Part shown: piece after piece, positions 20,670 to 29,552 of the stretch
How positions within the stretch are numbered: the first letter of the stretch is position 1
Layout of the letters: every line of letters starts with the position of its first letter
Source of the DNA: Peribacillus butanolivorans
GTDB lineage: Bacteria > Bacillota > Bacilli > Bacillales > DSM-1321
Reading direction: 5' to 3'
Length of the DNA stretch: 64,000 bases
Assembly (NCBI RefSeq): GCF_001273755.1
Contig: NZ_LGYA01000005.1
Span: forward strand, 62,001-126,000
Position numbers and translations under genes: made by a program
Notes under the pieces: model-generated
Database searches by the model: none
The model's input: the letters and a program-made list of their open reading frames with translations, nothing else
Told to the model about the DNA's origin: nothing

Positions 20670-21008
20670 TTACCCTTTCGCTTCTTTCACGATTTTTTCA
20701 ACTAATTGGTCAAAAGTCGCAGCCTTCTTGGAGTAGAGAATGCATAGGGTCCATGTCATGATAAATTGCGCAAAGGCAAAGATCCAAGCCCAGCTGATTG
20801 CTCCAAAGGCATAAGAGTTAAGAACTTTAGAATAGGAAGTTAAGATAGGTAAGGTGAAATAAAAGACCATGAAAAAAATGGAAAGTGGGACGATGAAATT
20901 GCGTTTTTTTCTTAGGAGTTCTTGAAATGATGGTGATTGGACAATCTGGGTGTAATCCGTGGAGGCGCTTACTTGAGATTCTTTTGCTCCTGAATCGTTC
21001 AATGCCAA
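20670..21008 (-). CDS. DUF485 membrane protein (YwcB/YjcH-like), acetate permease partner
   Basis: 112 residues. The DUF485 core runs from YTQIVQSPSFQELLRKKRNFI through two membrane spans, with the typical FAQFIMTWTLCILYSKKAATFDQL end. It is always found next to ActP-type permeases and its exact role is unsettled. I place the start at TTG 21008, 6 bp after AAGGGGG on the minus strand; the longer ATG form (21044) would put that ribosome site inside the gene and add 12 residues unlike the family. Confidence 0.82.
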   Translation of the reverse strand: MALNDSGAKESQVSASTDYTQIVQSPSFQELLRKKRNFIVPLSIFFMVFYFTLPILTSYSKVLNSYAFGAISWAWIFAFAQFIMTWTLCILYSKKAATFDQLVEKIVKEAKG

Positions 21009-21212
21009 TGTGGTTCCCCCTTTGAATATGAATTTGGTTTTCATTACTCAATGTATCTGATAACAGTTTTAGTATATATTTATTAGAATATATTGTAAAT
21101 TTAAAATTTTCAAATAAATATTTTTTCGTCCGACGTAGTGTTAATTATTAAAAAGGTAATGAAAAGGGAAGCGTTTGCTTAACACAGTCTTCCATGAAAA
21201 TTAAAAACAATC

Positions 21213-21245
21213 CTTAAGGAAAAATTAAGCTTCTTTCGTGATACT
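21213..21245 (+). promoter_or_regulatory. Putative response-regulator box and -10 of the MacB-type operon
   Basis: CTTAAGGAAAAATTAAG (21213-21229) contains two TTAAG half-sites whose starts are 11 bp apart, the geometry used by OmpR/PhoB-type regulators. Ten bases later is a -10-like GATACT (21240-21245). The same 17 bases with the same 10-bp gap to GATAAT occur at 26221-26253. The first gene starts 33 bp after the -10. The regulator is probably the response regulator at 24211. Confidence 0.65.
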
Positions 21246-21277
21246 GATTTCAATGAAGGAAATCTGAAAGGAGCAAA

Positions 21278-22243
21278 ATGATGAAAAAATGGATAACGAT
21301 AGGGGCAGTTTTAGTGCTAGCTATAGGGGGATGCATTTGGTTCTTTATGAAGGACAATGGTCAGCCCGTTATTGCTAAGGCGATGACAACTACAGTTGAA
21401 AAGGGAGACCTTGAAGTTCAAATCAGTGGTTCTGGTTCGGTTGCTGCGATAAATAGCGAGGACATCACATCTTCCGTAACGGATGAAGTCGATGAAGTCC
21501 TTGTAGAGAAAAATGAAATAGTTGAAAAAGGTGATGAACTTATTACCTTCACGGATGGAAGTGACCCAATAACTGCCCCATTTGATGGAACAGTAACTAC
21601 GTTGGAAGTAGAAGAAGGGGATCGTGTTTCAAGTAGTGAAGTGGTTGCCCATGTGACGGATTATAAAAAATTAAAAACAACGATCAGTGTTGATGAATTA
21701 GATGTTTCAAGTGTTAAGAAAGGACAAACAGTTGAAATTACAGCTAGTGCTTTTGAAGATGAAACATTCACAGGGAAAGTAACAAGTGTAGCAAAGGAAG
21801 GTACATATGAGAATGGTGTTTCTTCTTTCGATGTGACGATTAAAATTGACAAACCAGGAGATATAAAAATTGGGATGTCGACAGAAGTGAGTATTGTGAC
21901 GAATAGTGTAAAAGATGTTCTTTATGTTCCAATTGAGGCAGTCCAAATCGATGGAGAAGAGAAGTATGTGAATATCCAACAATCTGCTTCAACAGAAGAT
22001 GCAACAACTAATACTACAAAGACAGTGGTTAAGACGGGTATTAGTAATGATAAGTATATCGAAATAACATCTGGACTTGAAGAGGGTCAGTATGTTTCCT
22101 TGCCTATTACCATTTCCAATGAAAGCTCTACAGGTGGCGGTAGAATGGGAGGAGGCCAAAGCGGTGGTGGAATTGGAATACCGAGCGGTGGCGGAATGCC
22201 GGGCGGCAATGAAATGCCAAGCGGCGGCAGGGGAGGTCAGTAA
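21278..22243 (+). CDS. Efflux membrane-fusion/adaptor protein (HlyD/YknX-like)
   Basis: 321 residues. One N-terminal membrane anchor (about 5-23), then an adaptor with the barrel-sandwich pieces (GSGSVAAINSEDI and APFDGTVTTLEVEEGDRV), a beta-barrel (about 125-200), and a membrane-proximal domain ending near DVLYVPIEAVQIDG. It lacks the long coiled-coil hairpin of Gram-negative homologues, as in YknX. The last about 36 residues are a low-complexity Gly/Met/Pro tail (GGGMPGGNEMPSGG). It forms a MacAB-like exporter with the next two genes, which follow within 1 bp and by overlap. The pump substrate is unknown; peptides are typical. Confidence 0.87.
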   Translation: MMKKWITIGAVLVLAIGGCIWFFMKDNGQPVIAKAMTTTVEKGDLEVQISGSGSVAAINSEDITSSVTDEVDEVLVEKNEIVEKGDELITFTDGSDPITAPFDGTVTTLEVEEGDRVSSSEVVAHVTDYKKLKTTISVDELDVSSVKKGQTVEITASAFEDETFTGKVTSVAKEGTYENGVSSFDVTIKIDKPGDIKIGMSTEVSIVTNSVKDVLYVPIEAVQIDGEEKYVNIQQSASTEDATTNTTKTVVKTGISNDKYIEITSGLEEGQYVSLPITISNESSTGGGRMGGGQSGGGIGIPSGGGMPGGNEMPSGGRGGQ

Positions 22244-22244
22244 C

Positions 22245-22985
22245 ATGCCGACACCCATCATTGAAATTAAAAACATGTCCAAGTCGTATGAATTGGGCGG
22301 TGAAACCGTCAAGGCGCTGCAAGATGTATGTTTTACAATAAATAAAGGGGATTTCGTTTCTATCATTGGGCCCTCTGGTTCAGGGAAATCTACGTTTATG
22401 AATATGATTGGCTGTCTCGACAAGCCCGACACAGGCGAATATCTTTTGGATGGAAAAGAAGTAGAAAAGATGAAAGATAATGAGCTAGCCGCCATTCGAA
22501 ACATAAAAATTGGCTTTATCTTTCAAAACTTTAACCTGTTAGCGAAATTGACGGCGCTGGAAAATGTCGAACTTCCCCTTGTTTACCGAGGTGTAAGTGT
22601 AAAGGAAAGAAAAGAAGTTGCCAATGCCTGTCTAGAAAAGGTCGGCCTCAATGACCGGATGAACCATTTGCCAAGCCAACTTTCAGGAGGACAGCAGCAA
22701 AGAGTTGCGATTGCCCGTGCCCTTGCAGGTAACCCTCCTGTTTTATTGGCAGATGAGCCTACGGGAGCTCTTGATAGTAAAACAAGTAAGGAAGTACTGC
22801 AAATGCTGAAGAATCTTAATGAAAAGGGACAAACAATCATTTTGATTACCCATGACTTGGAAGTTGCAAAAGAGGCAACACGGGTCGTTCGGATACATGA
22901 TGGACAGTTGTTTGAAAACGGAGGTGATTGGATTGAATCTGAGCGAATCAATGAAGATGGCTATACGCAGTATCAAAACCAATAA
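22245..22985 (+). CDS. MacB-type ABC transporter ATP-binding protein (YknY-like)
   Basis: 246 residues. Walker [11 protein letters not shown]-loop FIFQNFNLL, signature [17 protein letters not shown], Walker B VLLADEPTGALDS, and the switch histidine in LITHDLEVAK. This is the LolD/MacB subfamily that drives mechanotransmission rather than classical transport. The start at ATG 22245 follows GGGGAGG; upstream in-frame codons lie within the adaptor gene. It overlaps the permease gene by 53 bp. Confidence 0.93.
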   Translation: MPTPIIEIKNMSKSYELGGETVKALQDVCFTINKGDFVSIIGPSGSGKSTFMNMIGCLDKPDTGEYLLDGKEVEKMKDNELAAIRNIKIGFIFQNFNLLAKLTALENVELPLVYRGVSVKERKEVANACLEKVGLNDRMNHLPSQLSGGQQQRVAIARALAGNPPVLLADEPTGALDSKTSKEVLQMLKNLNEKGQTIILITHDLEVAKEATRVVRIHDGQLFENGGDWIESERINEDGYTQYQNQ

Positions 22986-24102
22986 AGTCCGTGCTTTTTT
23001 AACTATGCTTGGAATTATTATTGGAGTGGCCTCCGTGATTGTACTTGTTTCGATTGGGCAGGGATCTTCACAGTCCGTTCAGGAGGAGATCAATAGCTTG
23101 GGGACTAACCTGTTAACGGTCAGTGTCTCAGATACAGATTCTGTAGAGCTGACGGATGACACAATTGAACAGTTTAAAGACCTGAGCGGGATATCAGAAG
23201 TTGCACCTGTGGTCTCAGGCCGTGTTTATGCTAAAAACGGTGAAACTTCTACACAGGTTTCAATGACCGGTACGACGTCCTCCTATATTTCAGTGAGGGA
23301 TTTAGAGCTTAGCCAAGGCCGTTTTTTAACGGATATGGAAACAGAGTTACGCTCTAAGGTGGTTGTCTTAGGGTCTGATACAGCTGACACGCTTTTTGAA
23401 AATCAAAAAGCGGTGGATCAAAACGTTCTTATTGGCGGTGTTTCCTATCGGGTAATCGGCGTGTTGAAATCAGTAGGTACCTCTATGGGATCAAGTGGTG
23501 ATGATGTAATCATTGCACCAATCACAACTGCAAAGCGTGCTACGAGTAGCACGACCATCGGAACAGTGTATTTAAAAGCAGAGAACGAGAATATTGTAGA
23601 GCGTGCGATGTATCAAGTACAAGGTACAATGACGACATTATTCCCAGGTCAGAGTGATAACTATTCCGTGTCCAATCAAGAGGATTTAATGGATACAATG
23701 AGCTCGGTGTCAGATACGTTTACGCTCATGCTTGGTGGTATCGCAAGTATTTCATTACTTGTAGGTGGAATTGGAATTATGAATATAATGCTGGTATCCG
23801 TTTCAGAGCGGACGAAAGAAATTGGAATCAGAAAGGCTATTGGGGCGAATCGGAAATCCATTCTACTTCAGTTTTTAATTGAAGCGGTTGTCTTGAGTTG
23901 CTTAGGTGGGTTATTAGGAGTAGGAATTGGACTTGGAATCGCTAAATTGGTTTCAATTGTTTCAAGCTTAACAATCAGTTATTCGTGGTCGGTGACAATG
24001 ATGGCCTTCCTATTCTCCATATTTATCGGTGTTGTCTTTGGTGTATTTCCTGCCAATAAGGCATCTAAATTAAATCCAATTCAAGCACTGCGTCACGAAT
24101 GA
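22933..24102 (+). CDS. MacB-type ABC transporter permease (FtsX domain, YknZ-like)
   Basis: 389 residues. N-terminal membrane span (IKTNKVRAFLTMLGIIIGVASVIVLVSIGQG), a large extracellular MacB periplasmic-type domain (about 45-250), and three C-terminal spans with the FtsX motif GIMNIMLVSVSERTKEIGIRKAIGA. The start is probably TTG 22933, 6 bp after GGAGGTG; an ATG at 22852 would add 27 unrelated residues from the ATPase frame. The 53-bp overlap with the ATPase gene suggests coupled translation. A terminator follows at 24118. Confidence 0.9.
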   Translation: MNLSESMKMAIRSIKTNKVRAFLTMLGIIIGVASVIVLVSIGQGSSQSVQEEINSLGTNLLTVSVSDTDSVELTDDTIEQFKDLSGISEVAPVVSGRVYAKNGETSTQVSMTGTTSSYISVRDLELSQGRFLTDMETELRSKVVVLGSDTADTLFENQKAVDQNVLIGGVSYRVIGVLKSVGTSMGSSGDDVIIAPITTAKRATSSTTIGTVYLKAENENIVERAMYQVQGTMTTLFPGQSDNYSVSNQEDLMDTMSSVSDTFTLMLGGIASISLLVGGIGIMNIMLVSVSERTKEIGIRKAIGANRKSILLQFLIEAVVLSCLGGLLGVGIGLGIAKLVSIVSSLTISYSWSVTMMAFLFSIFIGVVFGVFPANKASKLNPIQALRHE

Positions 24103-24117
24103 ACATACAATTTGAGA

Positions 24118-24149
24118 GAAAGCAGGCGATTAAAAGCCCGCTTTCTTTT
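24118..24149 (+). terminator. Terminator of the efflux operon
   Basis: GAAAGC-GGC pairs with GCC-GCTTTC (one A/C mismatch), then TTTT. Confidence 0.7.
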
Positions 24150-24210
24150 GCATATGAAAAAGGATAAAATCAACATATATCACAATTGAAGCGGTTGGGA
24201 GGTACCCTGC

Positions 24211-24882
24211 ATGAAGGTTTTGGTGGTAGAAGATAATGTTTCATTATTAGAGTCGATCCGACAAATTCTGACGGATGAATATGAAGTCGATACAGCAGAT
24301 AATGGGGAAGATGGGCTATTCATGGCCCAGCAAAGTATATACGATATTATCATTTTGGATGTAATGCTTCCGGGAATCGATGGATTTGAAATCGTACGGA
24401 AAATCAGGGAAGCAAAAATAGATACAAGTGTCTTGTTTTTGACGGCAAAAGATGCGCTTGAGGATCGTGTCAGAGGATTGGAAATGGGTGGCGATGATTA
24501 TTTAGTCAAGCCGTTTCAGGCACCGGAACTTAAGGCCAGGATTCGTGCCCTGCTTCGAAGGAGTGGCATTATATCGCTTGAGCAGCATGTGAAATACCGT
24601 GGAATTGAGCTATTGGAAAAAGAAAAGGATATTTTGGTTGATGGAAAGGTCATTAAAATGACCTTGAAACAGTTTGAATTACTGGAGTATCTAATTCAAA
24701 ATAATAGGAAAATATTGACCCGTGAGCAGATTTTCGACCGCATTTGGGGGTTTGATTCAGATACGACGATTGCCATTGTGGAAGTGTTCATCCATCACCT
24801 TAGGAAAAAGTTGGAACCCTTCAATTATCATAAAGATATTCAAACCGTTCGGGGTATTGGTTATATGCTAAAACAACCATAA
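24211..24882 (+). CDS. OmpR-family response regulator
   Basis: 223 residues. Receiver domain with the acidic pocket VVEDN, phospho-acceptor Asp50 in IIILDVMLPG, the conserved Thr in FLTAKD and Lys in LVKPF. The C-terminal winged helix ends with HHLRKKLEP and TVRGIGYML. It sits between the efflux operon and a membrane-protein gene, upstream of its kinase by 10 bp, so it is the probable reader of the identical boxes at 21213 and 26221. GGGAGG lies 11 bp ahead of ATG 24211. Confidence 0.93.
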   Translation: MKVLVVEDNVSLLESIRQILTDEYEVDTADNGEDGLFMAQQSIYDIIILDVMLPGIDGFEIVRKIREAKIDTSVLFLTAKDALEDRVRGLEMGGDDYLVKPFQAPELKARIRALLRRSGIISLEQHVKYRGIELLEKEKDILVDGKVIKMTLKQFELLEYLIQNNRKILTREQIFDRIWGFDSDTTIAIVEVFIHHLRKKLEPFNYHKDIQTVRGIGYMLKQP

Positions 24883-24892
24883 GGGGATTAAT

Positions 24893-26131
24893 ATGTTCCA
24901 AAAAACACGGCTTCAACTAACATTATTGAATTCTATCGTCTTTATTGTCTTAATAGCCATATTAAGCAGAACGATTTATTTCTATACGGAAAATCAGATA
25001 TATAGGGATGTCAATGATTCACTTAAACAGGATTACAGGGGTTTCAGTAATGGAGGCATGCCAGGCGGACGTCCGCAAGGTGAGTTTCTCTTAGGTCCGG
25101 GCCCGAGTGTCATCGTTTGGGGACCGGATGATACTATCATTGAGCCAAGACTAAGTGTAGACAATTTTATAAAGGTTAATGAATCGGAATTTTACCCTAA
25201 AAGATTCGATGAGATTGAAGAAATATCAGTAAATGGGGCGACGTATCGTGCACTTTCCACCAAGGTCGATACGGAGTATGGAGAGATGACCGTACAATTC
25301 ATCAGGAATGTAGATACAGAAAAAGAAATGCTCGATCGCTTGTTGCTCATATTGTTTGTTGGTGGAGGAATTGGAAGCTTAGTGGCCGTTGGCGCAGGCT
25401 ATCTTCTGGCAGGAAGGGCTCTAATACCAGTCAAGAAATCCTGGGATCAGCAGCAACAGTTTGTCTCGGATGCCTCTCATGAAATTCGAACACCGCTTGC
25501 CGTCATTCAATCGCGAGCTGATTTGCTATTTCAATCACCGAACGCGACAATCGAGGAAAAAGCGGTTGATATATCGATTATATCTAAAGAAGTCAGGAGG
25601 TTGAATAAGCTGGTAAATGGTCTTTTAACCTTGACTCGGACGGATTCGAATCAAATGGAGGTCAAAAAGGCAAGCTTTTTCCTGGATGACTTACTTTTGG
25701 AAATTGTGGAACAGTATACGGATATAGCTTCTTTCGAAGAAAAAACAATTACTAGTTATGCTCCTAATCAGGTTGTTTTCCTTGGCGATAAAGAAAGAAC
25801 ACACCAGTTACTGGTGATATTAGTGGATAATGCCATGAAATTCACGGATGAGGGTGGTGTAATTTCCATTTCCTGCGTTAAAAATTCATCTTCGATTATT
25901 CTTTCTGTAGAGGATAATGGAAAAGGCATCCCCCAGGAAGAAATTCCAAAGATTTTTAATCGATTTTATCAAATTGAGCAGTCTCGCTCCGCAAATGAAG
26001 GTTCAGGATTAGGCCTGTCTATTGCTGAATGGATTGTCAACACCCACCAAGGGACTATCAAAGTGACTAGTGAACCGAATACAAGCACTCGTTTTGAAAT
26101 AACTTTTCCTAGAAACCAAAAAAATAAATAA
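24893..26131 (+). CDS. Sensor histidine kinase
   Basis: 412 residues. Membrane span at about 9-29, an extracellular sensor of about 125 residues, second span around 155-175, then HisKA with H-box SDASHEIRTPLAVIQ, N-box DNAMKFTDEGG, G1 VEDNGKGIP and G2 GSGLGLSIA. The extracellular loop opens with a Gly/Met/Pro stretch (GGMPGGRPQGEF, about 54-65) very like the tails of the adaptor protein and of the downstream membrane protein. It should phosphorylate the regulator encoded just upstream. The signal is not known. Confidence 0.92.
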   Translation: MFQKTRLQLTLLNSIVFIVLIAILSRTIYFYTENQIYRDVNDSLKQDYRGFSNGGMPGGRPQGEFLLGPGPSVIVWGPDDTIIEPRLSVDNFIKVNESEFYPKRFDEIEEISVNGATYRALSTKVDTEYGEMTVQFIRNVDTEKEMLDRLLLILFVGGGIGSLVAVGAGYLLAGRALIPVKKSWDQQQQFVSDASHEIRTPLAVIQSRADLLFQSPNATIEEKAVDISIISKEVRRLNKLVNGLLTLTRTDSNQMEVKKASFFLDDLLLEIVEQYTDIASFEEKTITSYAPNQVVFLGDKERTHQLLVILVDNAMKFTDEGGVISISCVKNSSSIILSVEDNGKGIPQEEIPKIFNRFYQIEQSRSANEGSGLGLSIAEWIVNTHQGTIKVTSEPNTSTRFEITFPRNQKNK

Positions 26132-26220
26132 TGGTTTTAAAAAGACCTATAACAGAAATCGATTTTAAATACTTTTTATTTAAATATAGAAATAAAAAAG
26201 ACTCTTATTTTTCCCAGTCA

Positions 26221-26253
26221 CTTAAGGAAAAATTAAGGGTCTTTTTAGATAAT
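26221..26253 (+). promoter_or_regulatory. Second copy of the putative response-regulator box and -10
   Basis: CTTAAGGAAAAATTAAG (26221-26237) is identical over 17 bp to the box at 21213 and is followed, after the same 10 bp, by GATAAT (26248-26253). It lies 45 bp ahead of the membrane-protein start. Confidence 0.65.
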
Positions 26254-26298
26254 CTCCTTATAAGAAATAATACATTTTGTTACGAAGGAGAATTGTAT

Positions 26299-26781
26299 AT
26301 GGTGAAATTTAGTAAGTTACACTTTTTGATTGGGATAGTAGCTTCAGTCCTTTTAGTTGTTCAAGCAGTTTTCGGCATCATGATGTATGTGAATGGCGGT
26401 GACACACAGGAGGAGATGGCCGGACAAAGGATGATGGGCCAGCCTACTAACACCAACACTACTGACTCGGCTACAACTGATGACTCGACAACAGAAGATT
26501 CAACGGATAGCGATACGGCAGCGACCGATGATTCAACTACCGCTACGACCCCTAATCGTGGACAGGGCAATATGGGGACACCTTCTCAGGGGTGGCCTAA
26601 CGGATCTGGAACTCCAGGTGAGATGCCGAGCGGTGGGGGCTTTCAAGGCGGAGACTCTTTAGCAGGTAAAGTTATCAACTTTTATCAAGGGGTGGGTGGT
26701 TTGGCCACATCTATTATCGTCCTTGTCATAGGAGGAGCTGGATTAGTCACGTCGGTGATGTCCAGAAAATCTGCAGCTTAA
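26299..26781 (+). CDS. Two-span membrane protein with acidic Thr/Ser/Asp linker and Gly/Met/Pro motif
   Basis: 160 residues, no family recognised. Membrane span at about 8-30, then a low-complexity linker of Thr, Ser and Asp (about 50-83), a Gly/Pro/Met part (GTPGEMPSGGGFQGG, about 104-118), and a second span (about 132-152) with a short basic tail. The linker should be outside the cell. It carries its own copy of the promoter box found ahead of the efflux operon, so it is probably a member of the same regulon, perhaps an accessory of the pump or a target of the sensor. ATG 26299 follows AAGGAG; upstream in-frame sequence covers the promoter box and is not coding. Confidence 0.75.
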   Translation: MVKFSKLHFLIGIVASVLLVVQAVFGIMMYVNGGDTQEEMAGQRMMGQPTNTNTTDSATTDDSTTEDSTDSDTAATDDSTTATTPNRGQGNMGTPSQGWPNGSGTPGEMPSGGGFQGGDSLAGKVINFYQGVGGLATSIIVLVIGGAGLVTSVMSRKSAA

Positions 26782-26951
26782 AAGAAATTATTATATATAC
26801 ATATAGATTAGGGTAAACTACATGTTTTATGAATAGATGATGAGTGAACACTGTTGCCTGAATGTTTATAGCAAGTAGAAGTTTTTATAAGAACATTTCT
26901 GCAAAAAAACTATACGTCTTTAGTGTTTGTGATAGGATTCAAAGCATGTAA

Positions 26952-26985
26952 AGAGAGGGTTCCTTATATAGAGGAGCCTTTTCTT
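26952..26985 (+). terminator. Probable terminator after the membrane-protein gene
   Basis: GGTTCCT pairs with AGGAGCC (one G-U pair), followed by TTTTCTTT. The stretch between 26782 and here shows nothing else. Confidence 0.55.
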
Positions 26986-27042
26986 TATGTTTAGAGAGTT
27001 AGCATTCCTGTAAATTTCCATTTTGAAAAAGAAAGAAAATAA

Positions 27043-27130
27043 TTGCACTTGAAAAAATATTAGTATAATATATAAATTTGAAGATGTACGTACAAGTAAT
27101 GCAATATGGATTAAATAGAAAACGTTTGCA
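27043..27130 (+). promoter_or_regulatory. Possible nupC promoter and degenerate cre site
   Basis: TTGCAC (27043-27048) and TAATAT (27066-27071) are 17 bp apart. Further down, AGAAAACGTTTGCA (27117-27130) matches the cre consensus at 12 of 14 positions and would lie inside the transcript, where CcpA can act as a roadblock. Confidence 0.4.
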
Positions 27131-27199
27131 TAAAATTTTTGAGGGTATCCTACTATTAATGCACGATCATTAAAATTCACCTTAGTGGAGGCAGAATAC

Positions 27200-28384
27200 A
27201 TGAAATTTCTGATAGCAATTTTAGGGTTGCTTATTGTTTTTGGACTAGCCTTGTTGGCAAGCAGTGACCGAAAGAAAGTCAAAGTTAAACCGATTATCCT
27301 CATGGTGATCATGCAGCTTATTTTAACTTATCTATTATTAAATACGAAGTTTGGTTTAGTGATAATCAATTCGATTGCCGATGCTTTCGCAAAGCTCTTG
27401 GGTTGGGCAAATGAAGGGATTACATTTGTATTTGGTGGGATTGTAAACGAAGGAGCATCGCCGTTCTTTTTAAATGTCCTTCTTCCTATCGTATTCATCT
27501 CGGCATTAATCGGGATTTTACAGCACTTCAAAATCCTTCCGTTCGTCATGAAGTGGATCGGCTACCTGCTTAGTAAGGTGAATGGAATGGGGAAATTGGA
27601 ATCTTACAATGCGGTAGCATCAGCAATTGTCGGCCAATCCGAGGTTTTCATAACCTTGAAGAAGCAACTCGGTTCCATTCCGCCATCACGTATGTATACG
27701 CTTTGTGCGTCAGCCATGTCAACCGTATCGATGTCGATTGTCGGAGCTTATATGACCATGATTGAACCAAAGTATGTTGTGACGGCTATTGTTATTAACA
27801 TGTTTGGTGGATTTATCATTGCATCCATTATTAACCCTTATACGGTAACGGATGAAGATGATATTCTCCCTGTTGAAGAAGGGGCAGAGAAGCAGTCGTT
27901 CTTCGAAATGCTTGGGGAATATATCATGGATGGATTTAAGGTTGCTATCACTGTAGCCGCGATGTTAATTGGTTTCGTTGCACTAATTGCAGGAATTAAC
28001 AGCTTATTCGATATGATCATCGGCATCAGTTTCCAAGACATCTTGGGGTATATTTTTGCACCGTTTGCTTTTATCATGGGGATACCGATTTCAGAAACCG
28101 TGACTGCAGGCGGAATCATGGCGACAAAACTAGTAACTAATGAATTTGTTGCCATGCTGAGCTTAGGGGACGCATCAGCAGCCTTGAGCGATAGGACGAT
28201 AGGAATCGTTTCGGTTTTCTTGGTTTCATTCGCGAATTTTTCATCTATCGGAATCATTGCAGGTGCTGTTAAAGGCCTACATGAAAAACAAGGTAATGTT
28301 GTGGCTCGTTTCGGCTTGAAGTTGCTATACGGTGCGACTCTTGTCAGCATTCTATCAGCAATCATCGTCAGTGTGATCCTTTAA
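27200..28384 (+). CDS. nupC: Nucleoside:H+ symporter, NupC (CNT family)
   Basis: 394 residues, collinear with B. subtilis NupC (393 residues). Conserved CNT blocks are [61 protein letters not shown] and [17 protein letters not shown]. It imports pyrimidine or purine nucleosides with protons. I start at ATG 27200 after GTGGAGGCAG; a GTG at 27185 lies in that ribosome site. Single gene, followed by an unusual perfect hairpin. Confidence 0.93.
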   Translation: MKFLIAILGLLIVFGLALLASSDRKKVKVKPIILMVIMQLILTYLLLNTKFGLVIINSIADAFAKLLGWANEGITFVFGGIVNEGASPFFLNVLLPIVFISALIGILQHFKILPFVMKWIGYLLSKVNGMGKLESYNAVASAIVGQSEVFITLKKQLGSIPPSRMYTLCASAMSTVSMSIVGAYMTMIEPKYVVTAIVINMFGGFIIASIINPYTVTDEDDILPVEEGAEKQSFFEMLGEYIMDGFKVAITVAAMLIGFVALIAGINSLFDMIIGISFQDILGYIFAPFAFIMGIPISETVTAGGIMATKLVTNEFVAMLSLGDASAALSDRTIGIVSVFLVSFANFSSIGIIAGAVKGLHEKQGNVVARFGLKLLYGATLVSILSAIIVSVIL

Positions 28385-28415
28385 ATCACGGGATTAGACA
28401 GCTCATCAATATACT

Positions 28416-28466
28416 GAATAACATTCAAGGCACTTGGGTATATCCCAAGTGCCTTGAATGTTATTC
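28416..28466. repeat. Perfect 23-bp inverted repeat (hairpin) downstream of nupC
   Basis: Arms 28416-28438 and 28444-28466 are exact complements around TATAT. No T-run follows directly on the plus strand, so it is not a standard terminator, although it may stabilise the nupC mRNA 3' end. Confidence 0.85.
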
Positions 28467-28575
28467 GGCGGATTGGGAGACTCTTATTTCTTGATGGGAA
28501 TTGAAGGGGATTAGCATGCTGGTATATAATACATAAACAGCATAACTAGCCATGAAAAGGGAGTGGAGGATGACA

Positions 28576-29529
28576 ATGAATAAGAGTGAAACGGCTATCT
28601 TTGCAGGAGGTTGTTTTTGGTGCATGGTTGCTCCCTTTGATGATATGGATGGGATTATTAAAGTAACATCGGGTTATACAGGTGGTAATGTAGTCAATCC
28701 CAGTTACAAACAAGTGATTTCAGGTACGACTGATCATGTAGAAGCTGTTCAAGTAGTATTTGATCCATCAATCATTTCCTATAAAGAACTATTAGAGATA
28801 TTTTGGCAGCAAATTGATCCGACTGATGATGGTGGACAGTTCTCGGATAGAGGTAAGCAATACAGGGCAATAATTTACTATCTAAATGATCAGCAAAAAA
28901 TGGAAGCGGAGCAATCAAAGGAAAATTTAATGATGAGCGGACGGTTTAAAAATCCTATTATTACGGGTATTTTACCCTCAGGGGAATTTTATGAGGCCGA
29001 GGAATACCATCAGGAATTCTATCGGAAAAATCAATTTCGTTATGCATTGTATCGTAAAAGCTCAGGACGCGATGCTTTTATAAAAGAAAATTGGCCTAAG
29101 GATAATGCTCATCTCAGAGAAACTTTAACCGAGAGTCAGTTTCATGTCACCCAAGAAAATGGGACAGAGCCACCTTTCGATAATGTATATTGGAATCACT
29201 TTGAAGAAGGCGTTTATGTGGATGTCGTTTCAGGGGAGCCCCTTTTCAGTTCACGGAATAAGTATGATAGTGGATGTGGGTGGCCAAGCTTTACGAAGCC
29301 GATCATGTCGGCAAGCGTCAATGAAAAAATGGATCTAAGCCATCGGATGACCCGGACGGAGGTACGCAGCAGAGAAGCTGACTCACATCTTGGTCACGTT
29401 TTTCCGGATGGTCCTGGTCCTAAGGGCACGCGCTATTGCATCAATTCTGCCGCCCTTCGATTCATTCCTAGAAATGAAATGGAGCGGGAAGGTTATGGAG
29501 ATTTATTGTTGCTTTTTTCAATGAAATAA
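28576..29529 (+). CDS. msrAB: Bifunctional methionine sulfoxide reductase MsrA-MsrB
   Basis: 317 residues, fusion of two repair enzymes that reduce the S and R epimers of methionine sulfoxide. MsrA part: catalytic Cys13 in [22 protein letters not shown]. MsrB part from about 190: [20 protein letters not shown] and the catalytic Cys in [15 protein letters not shown]. The MsrB half lacks the zinc-binding CxxC pairs, so it is the zinc-free type. ATG 28576 is preferred, with GTGGAGGA 5 bp upstream. Bacilli often have the two genes separate; the fused form is known elsewhere. Confidence 0.94.
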   Translation: MNKSETAIFAGGCFWCMVAPFDDMDGIIKVTSGYTGGNVVNPSYKQVISGTTDHVEAVQVVFDPSIISYKELLEIFWQQIDPTDDGGQFSDRGKQYRAIIYYLNDQQKMEAEQSKENLMMSGRFKNPIITGILPSGEFYEAEEYHQEFYRKNQFRYALYRKSSGRDAFIKENWPKDNAHLRETLTESQFHVTQENGTEPPFDNVYWNHFEEGVYVDVVSGEPLFSSRNKYDSGCGWPSFTKPIMSASVNEKMDLSHRMTRTEVRSREADSHLGHVFPDGPGPKGTRYCINSAALRFIPRNEMEREGYGDLLLLFSMK

Positions 29530-29552
29530 TTAGTTGAGATAGGGGAACGTAA

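Noticed and set aside
21167-21182. Possible cre site (GGGAAGCGTTTGCTTA) between the acetate permease operon and the efflux operon
   Set aside because: Only about 10 of 14 consensus positions fit, so I did not list it as a feature, although CcpA control of acetate uptake would make sense.
26131-26298. N-terminal extension of the 160-residue membrane protein
   Set aside because: This in-frame stretch covers the regulator box and -10 element and has no start with a ribosome site; the ATG at 26299 has AAGGAG.
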